Of a stretch of DNA of 64,000 bases, positions 1 to 14,086 are shown in pieces. A program made the position numbers and the translations under genes. The DNA comes from Arcuatula senhousia (Eukaryota > Mollusca > Bivalvia > Mytilida > Mytilidae), in the NCBI GenBank assembly GCA_963971305.1, contig OZ020313.1:23695260-23759259 (forward strand), read 5' to 3'. The notes below the pieces were generated by a model, which was not told the DNA's origin, did no database searches, and saw only the letters and a list, made by a program, of their open reading frames with translations. Position 1 is the stretch's first letter. The number at the start of each line of letters is the position of its first letter.

Positions 1-302
1 GTTAAATATTGACAAAGAAATTCTGGTGCCAATCATGTGTTTACAGGGTGCTCGCATCTTTGAAAATTTGGGTTTTGAAAATAAAATCGAAAAATCACCC
101 CCCTTTTTTCAACCTAAAATTACGTTCATTAACGCCGCATAGACATAGGTTTTTTATTGGCTAAAAATAAACGTTTGGATGTTAACTGAAAGATTTTGAC
201 CCATAGAAAGTGAAAATCGGTCAATAACTATTTTTTAAAAAAATGAATGCAAGGGTACCCCCTATGGAAAAATGCATTGTTAGCATTTGCGCAGTTATAA
301 CC
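1..302 (+). mobile_element. 438-bp TATA-type MITE, right part (cut by window start)
   Basis: This matches the right 302 bp of the MITE seen whole at 2043-2480 and ends in the same terminal sequence (GCGCAGTTATAACC). Position 1 corresponds to 2179 of the complete copy. Confidence 0.85.
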
Positions 303-2042
303 TATAGAAACTGCCTCTTTTTACGTTGCATTGATTGTTATAAAGCTTTATTTGAATGGAATGTGAAATATCGACGTGTAAATACAAATTATGACATTTG
401 GTCTATATTCAGATTGCAAAAACCGGTCTATAGTCTGTTTCTTAATTCTGAAATAGGAAAAAGGAGAATATCGACATAGGGACGCATACAAAAATAATTC
501 TGTTGTTATTATTGATCAAAGATTGGTTGTTTGCATTTTTTTTTATTTTGCTTAGATTCATAGGTATTTTTTAAACGCCAGTAAGTACACAAAATTGATT
601 CAAACCAGGACAAAATTTTTAAAACGCCCCAAGCGAAAATTTTGTCCAGTTGTCCACAATGGGGGTGCATTAAAACTGTTAATTTGAAAAACCTAAAGAT
701 ATAATTCTCTGCTTAAAACTATTATAAAATTAATGTGTAGATGCAGATGTAACACATTGCACACAAAAACTCAAACTTTTTGTGCTACAAGAAGGTTATA
801 GTCTGTTTCAAAATGCCGCAATTTTTCTATTTTCCAAAAAGTTACAATATCTTTATATTTAGACCCATATTTTGGTCCAAATAGGCCAAAGGTATATCGG
901 AAGTCAATCTCATCTATAGATAATACATATGTCTTGTATAAAATATGGGGGAAATCTTAAGCTTGTAAAGAACGTTCTGGTAGAATACCGTATTTCCTCT
1001 AACAACCACTTAAAAATTTAGATTTTTCTTGCAAGAGGGTGGCTATTTAAAATCAGCTCTCCAAGGCTTTTACAAAAAGATTATTTTTTCTCACTAGTTA
1101 TATAAAGTCTAGATATATTAAATATACTTTTGATAAAAGAAAAGTATCCTTCTGATTTTTATGCAAAAAGTATAGAAACTGCCTCTTTTTACGTTGCATT
1201 GATTGTTATAAAGCTTTATTTGAATGGAATGTGAAATATCGACGTGTAAATACAAATTATGACATTTGGTCTATATTCAGATTGCAAAAACCGGTCTATA
1301 GTCTGTTTCTTAATTCTGAAATAGGAAAAAGGAGAATATCGACATAGGGACGCATAAAAAAATAATTCTGTTGTTATTATTGTTCAAAGATTGGTTGTTT
1401 GCATTTTTTTTTATTTTGCTTAGATTCATAGGTATTTTTTAAACGCCAGTAAGTACACAAAATTGATTCAAACCAGGACAAAATTTTTAAAACGCCCCAA
1501 GCGAAAATTTTGTCCAGTTGTCCACAATGGGGGTGCATTAAAACTGTTAATTTGAAAAACCTAAAGATATAATTCTCTGCTTAAAACTATTATAAAATTA
1601 ATGTGTAGATGCAGATGTAACACATTGCACACAAAAACTCAAACTTTTTGTGCTACAAGAAGGTTATAGTCTGTTTCAAAATGCCGCAATTTTTCTATTT
1701 TCCAAAAAGTTACAATATCTTTATATTTAGACCCATATTTTGGTCCAAATAGGCCAAAGGTATATCGGAAGTCAATCTCATCTATAGATAATACATATGT
1801 CTTGTATAAAATATGGGGGAAATCTTAAGCTTGTAAAGAACGTTCTGGTAGAATACCGTATTTCCTCTAACAACCACTTAAAAATTTAGATTTTTCTTGC
1901 AAGAGGGTGGCTATTTAAAATCAGCTCTCCAAGGCTTTAACTAAAAGATTATTTTTTCTCACTAGTTATATAAAGTCTAGATATATTAAATATACTTTTG
2001 ATAAAAGAAAAGTATCCTTCTGATTTTTATGCAAAAAGTATA

Positions 2043-2480
2043 GGTTACAACTGCGCAAATGCTAACCTCTGCCACCGGTAAATTTTGTACCCTAAGATAA
2101 AGCGTGGAATAAAATACAGACAGCAACGTGATTGGTTGATATAAAATAATATTTAAATAGATGAATGAATAAACTTCTGTTAAATATTGACAAAGAAATT
2201 CTGGTGCCAATCATGTGTTTACAGGGTGCTCGCATCTTTGAAAATTTGGGTTTTGAAAATAAAATCGAAAAATCACCCCCCTTTTTTCAACCTAAAATTA
2301 CGTTCATTAACGCTGCATAGACATAGGTTTTTTTTTGGCTAAAAATAAACGTTTGGATGTTAACTGAAAGATTTTGACCCATAGAAAGTGAAAATCGGTC
2401 AATAACTATTTTTAAAAAAAATGAATGCAAGGGTACCCCCTATGGAAAAATGCATTGTTAGCATTTGCGCAGTTATAACC
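2043..2480 (+). mobile_element. 438-bp MITE with 24-bp TIRs and TATA target duplication
   Basis: The left end GGTTACAACTGCGC is the inverted complement of the right end GCGCAGTTATAACC; the match continues inward to GCTAAC/GTTAGC with one mismatch. TATA flanks both sides (2039-2042 and 2481-2484), while short units such as the one crossing 1171 have a single TATA. This is a clean empty-site comparison. The MITE encodes nothing recognisable. Its superfamily is not certain from a 4-bp TATA duplication. Confidence 0.9.
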
Positions 2481-5400
2481 TATAGAAACTGCCTCTTTTT
2501 ACGTTGCATTGATTGTTATAAAGCTTTATTTGAATGGAATGTGAAATATCGACGTGTAAATACAAATTATGACATTTGGTCTATATTCAGATTGCAAAAA
2601 CCGGTCTATAGTCTGTTTCTTAATTCTGAAATAGGGAAAAGGAGAATATCGACATAGGGACGCATAAAAAAATAATTCTGTTGTTATTATTGATCAAAGA
2701 TTGGTTGTTTGCATTTTTTTTATTTTGCTTAGATTCATAGGTATTTTTAAACGCCAGTAAGTACACAAAATTGATTCAAACCAGGACAAAATTTTTAAAA
2801 CGCCCCAAGCGAAAATTTTGTCCAGTTGTCCACAATGGGGGTGCATTAAAACTGTTAATTTGAAAAACCTAAAGATATAATTCTCTGCTTAAAACTATTA
2901 TAAAATTAATGTGTAGATGCAGATGTAACACATTGCACACAAAAACTCAAACTTTTTGTGCTACAAGAAGGTTATAGTCTGTTTCAAAATGCCGCAATTT
3001 TTCTATTTTCCAAAAAGTTACAATATCTTTATATTTAGACCCATATTTTGGTCCAAATAGGCCAAAGGTATATCGGAAGTCAATCTCATCTATAGATAAT
3101 ACATATGTCTTGTATAAAATATGGGGGAAATCTTAAGCTTGTAAAGAACGTTCTGGTAGAATACCGTATTTCCTCTAACAACCACTTAAAAATTTAGATT
3201 TTTCTTGCAAGAGGGTGGCTATTTAAAATCAGCTCTCCAAGGCTTTAACTAAAAGATTATTTTTTCTCACTAGTTATATAAAGTCTAGATATATTAAATA
3301 TACTTTTGATAAAAGAAAAGTATCCTTCTGATTTTTATGCAAAAAGTATAGAAACTGCCTCTTTTTACGTTGCATTGATTGTTATAAAGCTTTATTTGAA
3401 TGGAATGTGAAATATCGACGTGTAAATACAAATTATGACATTTGGTCTATATTCAGATTGCAAAAACGGTCTATAGTCTGTTTCTTAATTCTGAAATAGG
3501 AAAAAGGAGAATATCGACATAGGGACGCATAAAAAAATAATTCTGTTGTTATTATTGATCAAAGATTGGTTGTTTGCATTTTTTTTTATTTTGCTTAGAT
3601 TCATAGGTATTTTTTAAACGCCAGTAAGTACACAAAATTGATTCAAACCAGGACAAAATTTTTAAAACGCCCCAAGCGAAAATTTTGTCCAGTTGTCCAC
3701 AATGGGGGTGCATTAAAACTGTTAATTTGAAAAACCTAAAGATATAATTCTCTGCTTAAAACTATTATAAAATTAATGTGTAGATGCAGATGTAACACAT
3801 TGCACACAAAAACTCAAACTTTTTGTGCTACAAGAAGGTTATAGTCTGTTTCAAAATGCCGCAATTTTTCTATTTTCCAAAAAGTTACAATATCTTTATA
3901 TTTAGACCCATATTTTGGTCCAAATAGGCCAAAGGTATATCGGAAGTCAATCTCATCTATAGATAATACATATGTCTTGTATAAAATATGGGGGAAATCT
4001 TAAGCTTGTAAAGAACGTTCTGGTAGAATACCGTATTTCCTCTAACAACCACTTAAAAATTTAGATTTTTCTTGCAAGAGGGTGGCTATTTAAAATCAGC
4101 TCTCCAAGGCTTTAACAAAAAGATTATTTTTTTCTCACTAGTTATATAAAGTCTAGATATATTAAATATACTTTTGATAAAAGAAAAGTATCCTTCTGAT
4201 TTTTATGCAAAAAGTATAGAAACTGCCTCTTTTTACGTTGCATTGATTGTTATAAAGCTTTATTTGAATGGAATGTGAAATATCGACGTGTAAATACAAA
4301 TTATGACATTTGGTCTATATTCAGATTGCAAAAACCGGTCTATAGTCTGTTTCTTAATTCTGAAATAGGAAAAAGGAGAATATCGACATAGGGACGCATA
4401 AAAAAATAATTCTGTTGTTATTATTGATCAAAGATTGGTTGTTTGCATTTTTTTTTATTTTGCTTAGATTCATAGGTATTTTTTAAACGCCAGTAAGTAC
4501 ACAAAATTGATTCAAACCAGGACAAAATTTTTAAAACGCCCCAAGCGAAAATTTTGTCCAGTTGTCCACAATGGGGGTGCATTAAAACTGTTAATTTGAA
4601 AAACCTAAAGATATAATTCTCTGCTTAAAACTATTATAAAATTAATGTGTAGATGCAGATGTAACACATTGCACACAAAAACTCAAACTTTTTGTGCTAC
4701 AAGAAGGTTATAGTCTGTTTCAAAATGCCGCAATTTTTCTATTTTCCAAAAAGTTACAATATCTTTATATTTAGACCCATATTTTGGTCCAAATAGGCCA
4801 AAGGTATATCGGAAGTCAATCTCATCTATAGATAATACATATGTCTTGTATAAAATATGGGGGAAATCTTAAGCTTGTAAAGAACGTTCTGGTAGAATAC
4901 CGTATTTCCTCTAACAACCACTTAAAAATTTAGATTTTTCTTGCAAGAGGGTGGCTATTTAAAATCAGCTCTCCAAGGCTTTAACAAAAAGATTATTTTT
5001 TCTCACTAGTTATATAAAGTCTAGATATATTAAATATACTTTTGATAAAAGAAAAGTATCCTTCTGATTTTTATGCAAAAAGTATAGAAACTGCCTCTTT
5101 TTACGTTGCATTGATTGTTATAAAGCTTTATTTGAATGGAATGTGAAATATCAACGTGTAAATACAAATTATGACATTTGGTCTATATTCAGATTGCAAA
5201 AACCGGTCTATAGTCTGTTTCTTAATTCTGAAATAGGAAAAAGGAGAATATCGACATAGGGACGCATAAAAAAATAATTCTGTTGTTATTATTGATCAAA
5301 GATTGGTTGTTTGCATTTTTTTTTATTTTGCTTAGATTCATAGGTATTTTTTAAACGCCAGTAAGTACACAAAATTGATTCAAACCAGGACAAAATTTTT

Positions 5401-6823
5401 AAAACGCCCCAAGCGAAAATTTTGTCCAGTTGTCCACAATGGGGGTGCATTAAAACTGTTAATTTGAAAAACCTAAAGATATAATTCTCTGCTTAAAACT
5501 ATTATAAAATTAATGTGTAGATGCAGATGTAACACATTGCACACAAAAACTCAAACTTTTTGTGCTACAAGAAGGTTATAGTCTGTTTCAAAATGCTGCA
5601 ATTTTTCTATTTTCCAAAAAGTTACAATATCTTTATATTTAGACCCATATTTTGGTCCAAATAGGCCAAAGGTATATCGGAAGTCAATCTCATCTATAGA
5701 TAATACATATGTCTTGTATAAAATATGGGGGAAATCTTAAGCTTGTAAAGAACGTTCTGGTAGAATACCGTATTTCCTCTAACAACCACTTAAAAATTTA
5801 GATTTTTCTTGCAAGAGGGTGGCTATTTAAAATCAGCTCTCCAAGGCTTTAACAAAAAGATTATTTTTTCTCACTAGTTATATAAAGTCTAGATATATTA
5901 AATATACTTTTGATAAAAGAAAAGTATCCTTCTGATTTTTATGCAAAAAGTATAGAAACTGCCTCTTTTTACGTTGCATTGATTGTTATAAAGCTTTATT
6001 TGAATGGAATGTGAAATATCAACGTGTAAATACAAATTATGACATTTGGTCTATATTCAGATTGCAAAAACCGGTCTATAGTCTGTTTCTTAATTCTGAA
6101 ATAGGAAAAAGGAGAATATCGACATAGGGACGCATAAAAAAATAATTCTGTTGTTATTATTGATCAAAGATTGGTTGTTTGCATTTTTTTTTATTTTGCT
6201 TAGATTCATAGGTATTTTTTAAACGCCAGTAAGTACACAAAATTGATTCAAACCAGGACAAAATTTTTAAAACGCCCCAAGCGAAAATTTTGTCCAGTTG
6301 TCCACAATGGGGGTGCATTAAAACTGTTAATTTGAAAAACCTAAAGATATAATTCTCTGCTTAAAACTATTATAAAATTAATGTGTAGATGCAGATGTAA
6401 CACATTGCACACAAAAACTCAAACTTTTTGTGCTACAAGAAGGTTATAGTCTGTTTCAAAATGCTGCAATTTTTCTATTTTCCAAAAAGTTACAATATCT
6501 TTATATTTAGACCCATATTTTGGTCCAAATAGGCCAAAGGTATATCGGAAGTCAATCTCATCTATAGATAATACATATGTCTTGAATAAAATATGGGGGA
6601 AATCTTAAGCTTGTAAAGAACGTTCTGGTAGAATACCGTATTTCCTCTAACAACCACTTAAAAATTTAGATTTTTCTTGCAAGAGGGTGGCTATTTAAAA
6701 TCAGCTCTCCAAGGCTTTAACAAAAAGATTATTTTTTTCTCACTAGTTATATAAAGTCTAGATATATTAAATATACTTTTGATAAAAGAAAAGTATCCTT
6801 CTGATTTTTATGCAAAAAGTATA

Positions 6824-7261
6824 GGTTACAACTGCGCAAATGCTAACCTCTGCCACCGGTAAATTTTGTACCCTAAGATAAAGCGTGGAATAAAATACAG
6901 ACAGCAACGTGATTGGTTGATATAAAATAATATTTAAATAGATGAATGAATAAACTTCTGTTAAATATTGACAAAGAAATTCTGGTGCCAATCATGTGTT
7001 TACAGGGTGCTCGCATCTTTGAAAATTTGGGTTTTGAAAATAAAATCGAAAAATCACCCCCCTTTTTTCAACCTAAAATTACGTTCATTAACGCCGCATA
7101 GACATAGGTTTTTTATTGGCTAAAAATAAACGTTTGGATGTTAACTGAAAGATTTTGACCCATAGAAAGTGAAAATCGGTCAATAACTATTTTTAAAAAA
7201 AATGAATGCAAGGGTACCCCCTATGGAAAAATGCATTGTTAGCATTTGCGCAGTTATAACC
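6824..7261 (+). mobile_element. 438-bp TATA-type MITE, second complete copy
   Basis: Identical in layout to 2043-2480 and in the same position of the satellite unit. It was therefore copied along with the unit rather than inserted anew. Confidence 0.9.
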
Positions 7262-8421
7262 TATAGAAACTGCCTCTTTTTACGTTGCATTGATTGTTAT
7301 AAAGCTTTATTTGAATGGAATGTGAAATATCGACGTGTAAATACAAATTATGACATTTGGTCTATATTCAGATTGCAAAAACCGGTCTATAGTCTGTTTC
7401 TTAATTCTGAAATAGGAAAAAGGAGAATATCGACATAGGGACGCATAAAAAAATAATTCTGTTGTTATTATTGATCAAAGATTGGTTGTTTGCATTTTTT
7501 TTTATTTTGCTTAGATTCATAGGTATTTTTTAAACGCCAGTAAGTACACAAAATTGATTCAAACCAGGACAAAATTTTTAAAACGCCCCAAGCGAAAATT
7601 TTGTCCAGTTGTCCACAATGGGGGTGCATTAAAACTGTTAATTTGAAAAACCTAAAGATATAATTCTCTGCTTAAAACTATTATAAAATTAATGTGTAGA
7701 TGCAGATGTAACACATTGCACACAAAAACTCAAACTTTTTGTGCTACAAGAAGGTTATAGTCTGTTTCAAAATGCCGCAATTTTTCTATTTTCAAAAAAG
7801 TTACAATATCTTTATATTTAGACCCATATTTTGGTCCAAATAGGCCAAAGGTATATCGGAAGTCAATCTCATCTATAGATAATACATATGTCTTGTATAA
7901 AATATGGGGGAAATCTTAAGCTTGTAAAGAACGTTCTGGTAGAATACCGTATTTCCTCTAACAACCACTTAAAAATTTAGATTTTTCTTGCAAGAGGGTG
8001 GCTATTTAAAATCAGCTCTCCAAGGCTTTAACAAAAAGATTATTTTTTCTCACTAGTTATATAAAGTCTAGATATATTAAATATACTTTTGATAAAAGAA
8101 AAGTATCCTTCTGATTTTTATGCAAAAAGTATAGGTTACAACTGCGCAAATGCTAACCTCTGCCACCGGTAAATTTTGTACCCTAAGATAAAGCGTGGAA
8201 TAAAATACAGACAGCAACGTGATTGGTTGATATAAAATAATATTTAAATAGATGAATGAATAAACTTCTGTTAAATATTGACAAAGAAATTCTGGTGCCA
8301 ATCATGTGTTTACAGGGTGCTCGCATCTTTGAAAATTTGGGTTTTGAAAATAAAATCGAAAAATCACCCCCCTTTTTTCAACCTAAAATTACGTTCATTA
8401 ACGCCGCATAGACATAGGTTT

Positions 8422-10860
8422 CTTATACGACCGCAAAATTTTTGCGATCGTATAATGTTATGGCGATGTCGTTGTCGTTGGCGTTGTCGTCGTCGTCGTT
8501 GTCGTCGTCGTCTGTAGACATTTGGTTTCCGTGCGATAACTTGAGTAATTATTGACCCATTGTTATGAAATTTTGATATGATGTTTGTTACCACTTAAGG
8601 AGGGTTGGTATTGTATTTGGGGTTTGTGGCCCCTACCATTTTAGAAAAAAGGGCCAAAAGGGGCTAAAACAGGCGTATTGACAAAACTGTTGTAAAATGT
8701 TTATTATTCATTTGATTTGGAAAATTCTTGTTTTATTAAATTCCTCATAAAATTCTGTCAACTAAATGTGTCAATGGTTTTAATATATATTGCACCGTTA
8801 CATTGCTACAGGGGGCCAAAAAGGGGCCACACCCCAAAAATCGACTTTTTTATTTGTGGTCCGATTTTGAAAATCTTTTTTTCATTGGAATCCTTGTGAA
8901 AATTCCTGCCTGTGTTTTTCAATCAGATTTGCAATATCTCTAACCATTTTTGAGAAATTAGGGGTCAAAGGGGCAAAAAACACCATTTTTATTTAAAGTT
9001 TGTCTAGGTAAATAAATTTAGCTGTAGTGGACCAGCCAATTGTTATGAAGTTTTAATATGATGGTTATATCCACTCAAGGAAGGTTGAGTGGATTTGGGG
9101 TTTGTGACCCCTACTGTTTTAGAAAAAAAGGGCCAAAAGGGGATAAAACGAGTGCATTGACAAAAATGTTTTAGAATGTTTATTATTCATTTAATTTTGA
9201 AAATTCTTTTTTTGTTGAATTGCTCATTGAACTCAGTCACATAACTGTGTCCATGGTTTGAAAATATATTGTACCTTTACATTGCTGCTGGGGGACAAAG
9301 ACATACCACACCTATAATATCAACTTTTTAGCTCACCTGGACCGAAGGTCTATGTGAGCTATTACCATCACTTGGCGTCCGTCGTCGTCCGCGTCGTCGT
9401 CGTCCGTTAACAATTTTTAAAAAATCTTCTTCTCTGTAACTGCTGAACAGAATTTCTTCAAACTTGATATGATTGATCCTTAGGGTGTCCTGCACAAAAA
9501 TTGTGTTCGGTATTTTGATCCGTCAAAAAACATGGCCGCCGTTGCTAAAAATAGACCAGGGGGGTCAGACTACGGTTTTTGGCTTGTAAATCAAAAAGTA
9601 TAAGAGATAGATGAAATCTGATGCACGCTGCTGCTTCAGCATCAAAAGCTCTACAAAAGTCTCTATTAAGTCGAAGTTGTCAGATGACCCCTTATGGGAG
9701 TTACGGCCCCTTAAAGGTGAAAAATAGCATTTTTTCATGTTTTTGGCCTACAGAATGAAAACTATTGCAGATAGAGAGAAGCTGTTGCTTGCTTAAATGT
9801 TCAGCTCATTTAGCTCTACAAAAGTCTCCATAAGGTCAAAGTTGTCAGATGACCCCTTATAGGGGTTATGGCCCCTTTAAGGCAAAAAACAGAGTTTTTG
9901 GCCTGTAGAATGAAAACTATTGCAGATAGAGAAAAGCTGTAGCTTGCTTAAATGTTCAGCTCCTTTAGCTCTACAATAGCCTCCATAGGGTCGAAGTTGT
10001 CAGATGACCCCTTATAGGGATTATGGCCCCTTAAAGGCAAAAAATAGTGTTTTTGGCCTATAGAATGAAAACTATTGCAGATAGAGAAAAGCTGTTGCTT
10101 GCTTAAATGTTCAGCTCATTTAGCTCTACACAAGTCTCCAATGGTCGAAGTTGTCAGATGACCCCTTATAGGGGTTACAGCCCCTTAAAGGCAAAAAATA
10201 GTGTTTTTGGCCTATGGAATGAAAACTATTGCAGATAGAGAAAAGTTGTTGCTTGCTTAAATGTTCAGCTTAATTAGCTCTACAAAAGTCTTTTTAGGGT
10301 CGAAGTTGTCAGATGACCCCTTTAAGGGGTTATGGCCTTTTAAAGGTGAAAAATAGTGTTTTTTGCTTTGGAATGAAAACTATTGCAGATAGAGAAAAGC
10401 TTTTTATTGCTTAAACATGCAGCTCATTTAGCTATACAAAAGTCTTCAAAGGGTTGACATTAAGACCAGGTGAGCGATTCAGGCTCCTGGGAGCCTCTTG
10501 TTATTTTTTGTCATTTGTCATTTTCAAAATCTTTTTTTCATTGGAATCAATGTGAAAATCCCTACCCGTATTTTTCAATCAGATTTGCAATAATTTTTAA
10601 CTTTTTATTTTGAAAAAAAAGGGGTCAAAAAGATCCAAACATGTCAATTAATACAAGACTTTTCTATTAGATATTATTGTAAATATATATGTGTCAAATG
10701 TGCATTTAAAAGTCAACCACAGGGTGCATGTGTCAAAAAGCTTTGTAAGTCCACCATGGGCTGCATGTGACCAAAGCAGTAGACTATCCATATTTGGCCT
10801 CAAACGTACAGTGTTCAACATGTTGCGGTCGTATCATGCTGCGCTCGGCGTAGCTTTTTA
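8422..10860 (+). mobile_element. Helentron-like element (ATACGACC family) inserted in a T-run
   Basis: The left end is a hairpin (ATACGACCGC...GCGATCGTAT, 8425-8455). It is followed by a GTC/GTT-rich microsatellite (about 8463-8515) and at least two diverged internal repeats of about 480 bp (about 8550 and about 9035). The right end repeats the motif GCGGTCGTAT at 10825-10834 and ends in CGTAGCTTTTTA. The uninterrupted satellite reads CATAGGTTTTTTATTGG, so the insertion lies within the T-run and made no target duplication. Hairpin ends, internal tandem units and T-T insertion without duplication fit non-autonomous Helentrons. The class is inference; there is no Rep/helicase here. Confidence 0.65.
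9330..10502 (+). mobile_element. AGCTCACC-family hairpin element with internal tandem units
   Basis: The 5' end is a hairpin, AGCTCACCTGGACCGAAGG then GTCTATGTGAGCT. A CGTCGTC microsatellite follows. The body holds about five units of roughly 150 bp sharing the core GTCAGATGACCCCTTATAGG. The 3' end is CCAGGTGAGCGATTCAGG, then the palindrome AGGCTCCTGGGAGCCT, then CTTGTT. It is nested in the element at 8422-10860. Further members lie at 19196, 32354, 36044 and 50423 (minus). Confidence 0.8.
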
Positions 10861-12114
10861 TTATTGGCTAAAAATAAACGTTTGGATGTTAACTGAAAGA
10901 TTTTGACCCATAGAAAGTGAAAATCGGTCAATAACTATTTTTTAAAAAAATGAATGCAAGGGTACCCCCTATGGAAAAATGCATTGTTAGCATTTGCGCA
11001 GTTATAACCTATAGAAACTGCCTCTTTTTACGTTGCATTGATTGTTATAAAGCTTTATTTGAATGGAATGTGAAATATCGACGTGTAAATACAAATTATG
11101 ACATTTGGTCTATATTCAGATTGCAAAAACCGGTCTATAGTCTGTTTCTTAATTCTGAAATAGGAAAAAGGAGAATATCGACATAGGGACGCATAAAAAA
11201 ATAATTCTGTTGTTATTATTGATCAAAGATTGGTTGTTTGCATTTTTTTTTATTTTGCTTAGATTCATAGGTATTTTTTAAACGCCAGTAAGTACACAAA
11301 ATTGATTCAAACCAGGACAAAATTTTTAAAACGCCCCAAGCAAAAATTTTGTCCAGTTGTCCACAATGGGGGTGCATTAAAACTGTTAATTTGAAAAACC
11401 TAAAGATATAATTCTCTGCTTAAAACTATTATAAAATTAATGTGTAGATGCAGATGTAACACATTGCACACAAAAACTCAAACTTTTTGTGCTACAAGAA
11501 GGTTATAGTCTGTTTCAAAATGCCGCAATTTTTCTATTTTCCAAAAAGTTACAATATCTTTATATTTAGACCCATATTTTGGTCCAAATAGGCCAAAGGT
11601 ATATCGGAAGTCAATCTCATCTATAGATAATACATATGTCTTGTATAAAATATGGGGGAAATCTTAAGCTTGTAAAGAACGTTCTGGTAGAATACCGTAT
11701 TTCCTCTAACAACCACTTAAAAATTTAGATTTTTCTTGCAAGAGGGTGGCTATTTAAAATCAGCTCTCCAAGGCTTTAACAAAAAGATTATTTTTTCTCA
11801 CTAGTTATATAAAGTCTAGATATATTAAATATACTTTTGATAAAAGAAAAGTATCCTTCTGATTTTTATGCAAAAAGTATAGGTTACAACTGCGCAAATG
11901 CTAAGGGCTGTTCCATTAAAATTTACATGGGAGGGGGGGGACGCACTTTGTTCAAGACCCCCCCACCAATATAAAAAAAATCTTTTCACACCCACCACCA
12001 ACATATTATTGATTCCTTCAATACCCCCCCACCAAGGGAAAAAAATTTTAAAATTCAATTCCATATTGCGTACGTCTTCACACTGATATGGAATGAGTTT
12101 ATTTTTATTTATGT

Positions 12115-13570
12115 TTTACTGTGAATCTGTGTTTCATTTTATATGTACTGTGCATATATCTTAATAAAATGAATATGTTTGTTTTGTTGTTTTCTATTTC
12201 AGTTGTCAAGCCAGTTTGAGTGTTTTTTTTATTTTGTTTCCTAAACAGGGCTCTATAATCAATGTACGATAATTCCCATTTCCTGTTACCCATGGAAAAT
12301 GAAATTTGACCCAGGGAAATTTGACGAGGATAATTTACATCTGAATCCAGATCTAGTTTCGCCAAGGGCCCAGTCTTCCCCTCTTTATACAAATGTAATG
12401 TATATTCTTTGTGATTTTTGACAGCCATGTAAAATGCTTGAAGCTTCAATATTCAAAAGAAATTGAAAAGTAAATGTTAAACCCATCAGATACATGTAAA
12501 CATGAATATATATCAGCATATTTTGGCATGTGGGTTCGATTCCCACCCAGGTCTTATCTATTTTATCTGAAAATCAATCTCGCATTATTAATGTTTATTT
12601 TAATTTACTGGCATTTTTATTTTAATATTCAATTTTTGTTGTTTTTTTTTAATTTCCTTTATTAACAGTCTGTCATATTAATACATGTACCAAGTATCTT
12701 AAATTAAAGTTATGTGGGATTGTGAACAGATGTTTTCCTGGTGGTAAACGGAGGAGATCGACCTGAGCCTATAGAGTGGTTATACTTTCACCAAGCAACA
12801 CATACTTACCGCATGAGAATATTTCTTATTGTCTGTGGAAATATAACAAGCTTTTTAAAAATACCACACTTACAAATCCCTTTTGTAGAAAGACACTGGA
12901 CATAAATTTTGAAATGTATGGACTGGACATGGAGACAACATTACATTTTGTACTTTTAACTTTACCATGTTTACTGGGGTAAACCTCATCAAAAGTCATT
13001 AATTGTATAACATTAACCTCACTGAAAGACTATTATTGTATAGTATCGTCAACTATTGTACAATTGTATTGTGATACATCAAAACTTTTTCCCCTGAATA
13101 TAGTTGAAATATTGATGCTTGGGCGCTAAAACACCAACAATCAATCGATCAATATACTTTCCATGAATTGTTTCGGCTCAAGCATCCCCTGCCTTTTTGA
13201 CAAGCAACCAGCCTTTATTTATCTATGAATGGTCCTATTTCTATACAAGAACAATACTTAAAATGAACATGGGTTAATGTCTGCATATCCACACCTGCAG
13301 TTTTTGGGCAAAAAAAAAACTAAGTCCAACTTTTAAAAAAAATTGGGCAGCACCCCTCCTTAGAAAATACATTTTCTTCCCACCACCCTTTATCCCCAGG
13401 CCAAGGTTTCGTTTACAAGAAAAAGGTTGCGTGGGCAGACATCATTTATTGGATATGACATCTTACAACCTCTTGAAAGTAAGATAGATATTGAAATATA
13501 CGTACCTCTGATTGAATCATTTCCAATTAAAGCACTTTTGAAAAATATCCAAAATCGAATTAACTAACGA
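12115..13570. other. Interior of the Harbinger-like element; no gene recognised
   Basis: AT-rich filler with a minus-strand open frame of 114 codons (12105-12449) that resembles no family I know. A lone tRNA T-arm-like hairpin, GTGGGTTCGATTCCCAC, lies at about 12530-12546 with no matching A box. I see nothing that looks like a DDE transposase or a Myb-like helper. Confidence 0.5.
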
Positions 13571-13587
13571 CAGCCTGTGTGTGCGGT

Positions 13588-13609
13588 GGGGGGGGGGGGG
13601 GGGGGGGGG
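13588..13609 (+). repeat. Poly-G run of about 22
   Basis: An uninterrupted G-tract, prone to length error in sequencing and capable of G-quadruplex formation. Glycine-rich frames through it are artefacts. Confidence 0.9.
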
Positions 13610-13879
13610 TACAGGAGGTAGGGAGAAAAAAATCCAGAAATTATACATGCCATGGGGCTCATGGATTTATTTTGAACAGACAGATTTTAGCCTCAATGCT
13701 CAAACAGTTTTCTTGGCATTTTACAAAAAAAAAAGACTTCTCACAACAGTTTGGCTTGTCGTGACACTGCCTGTTGTTGTCAGACTGGTTGACGAGATGT
13801 ATTGATCTTAAATGGTAAAAATGTCTATTGTTTTCATCTTTTAAACACTCTTGTGATAGGGACTAGTCTGGGGTGATAC

Positions 13880-14086
13880 CTGATTAGACTCGTTACCTTT
13901 AAATTTATCAACATAACATGCTAGGCCGTTGGATTGAAGCCAACGGCCTACGTCCTCCACACTCATGTCAGCCATGTGTAATTCGTCTGGTTCCGCGTAT
14001 ACTGGTATAGGTATGATGAGCGACGATACCGAAACCGGGAACCAGGCTAACTTCCGTCTGTTTGGAACGCCTCGGATATTATCCAT
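13880..14086 (-). pseudogene. SAM-domain first-exon fragment carried inside the Harbinger-like element
   Basis: The minus strand reads an open frame with a start at 14086 and internal methionines, including one at 13975. It then runs MSVEDVGRWLQSNGLACYVD and KFKGNE, an unmistakable N-terminal half of a sterile alpha motif (SAM) domain (V-E-D-V-xx-W-L, then Y-xx-xF). The frame meets a good splice donor (CAG then GTATCA) at 13879, as expected for an exon ending inside a SAM domain. No downstream exon completing the domain was found within the element. The segment is more GC-rich than its surroundings. It could be a host exon captured by the transposon or the first exon of an intact host gene on the minus strand; the former is favoured because of the flanking TIRs. 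Confidence 0.6.

Larger units (their letters stand above)
8134..11009 (+). mobile_element. 438-bp TATA-type MITE, third copy, split by 8422-10860
   Basis: The left part (8134-8421) and right part (10861-11009) together equal one MITE. The interruption is the ATACGACC-type element described separately. Confidence 0.88.

Noticed and set aside
243..479. Repeated 78-codon frame (also at 2421, 7202, 10950) and 74-codon minus frame (1986, 6767, 8077)
   Set aside because: They are copied with the satellite/MITE unit, cross its borders, resemble no protein and lack any sign of coding constraint; repetition is due to the array.
8364..8594. Arg/Cys-rich frames over GTCGTC repeats
   Set aside because: Translation of a microsatellite in a transposon.
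12481..12560. Possible tRNA gene (GTGGGTTCGATTCCCAC)
   Set aside because: Only a T-arm-like hairpin; no A box, D-arm, anticodon arm or acceptor stem at proper spacing.
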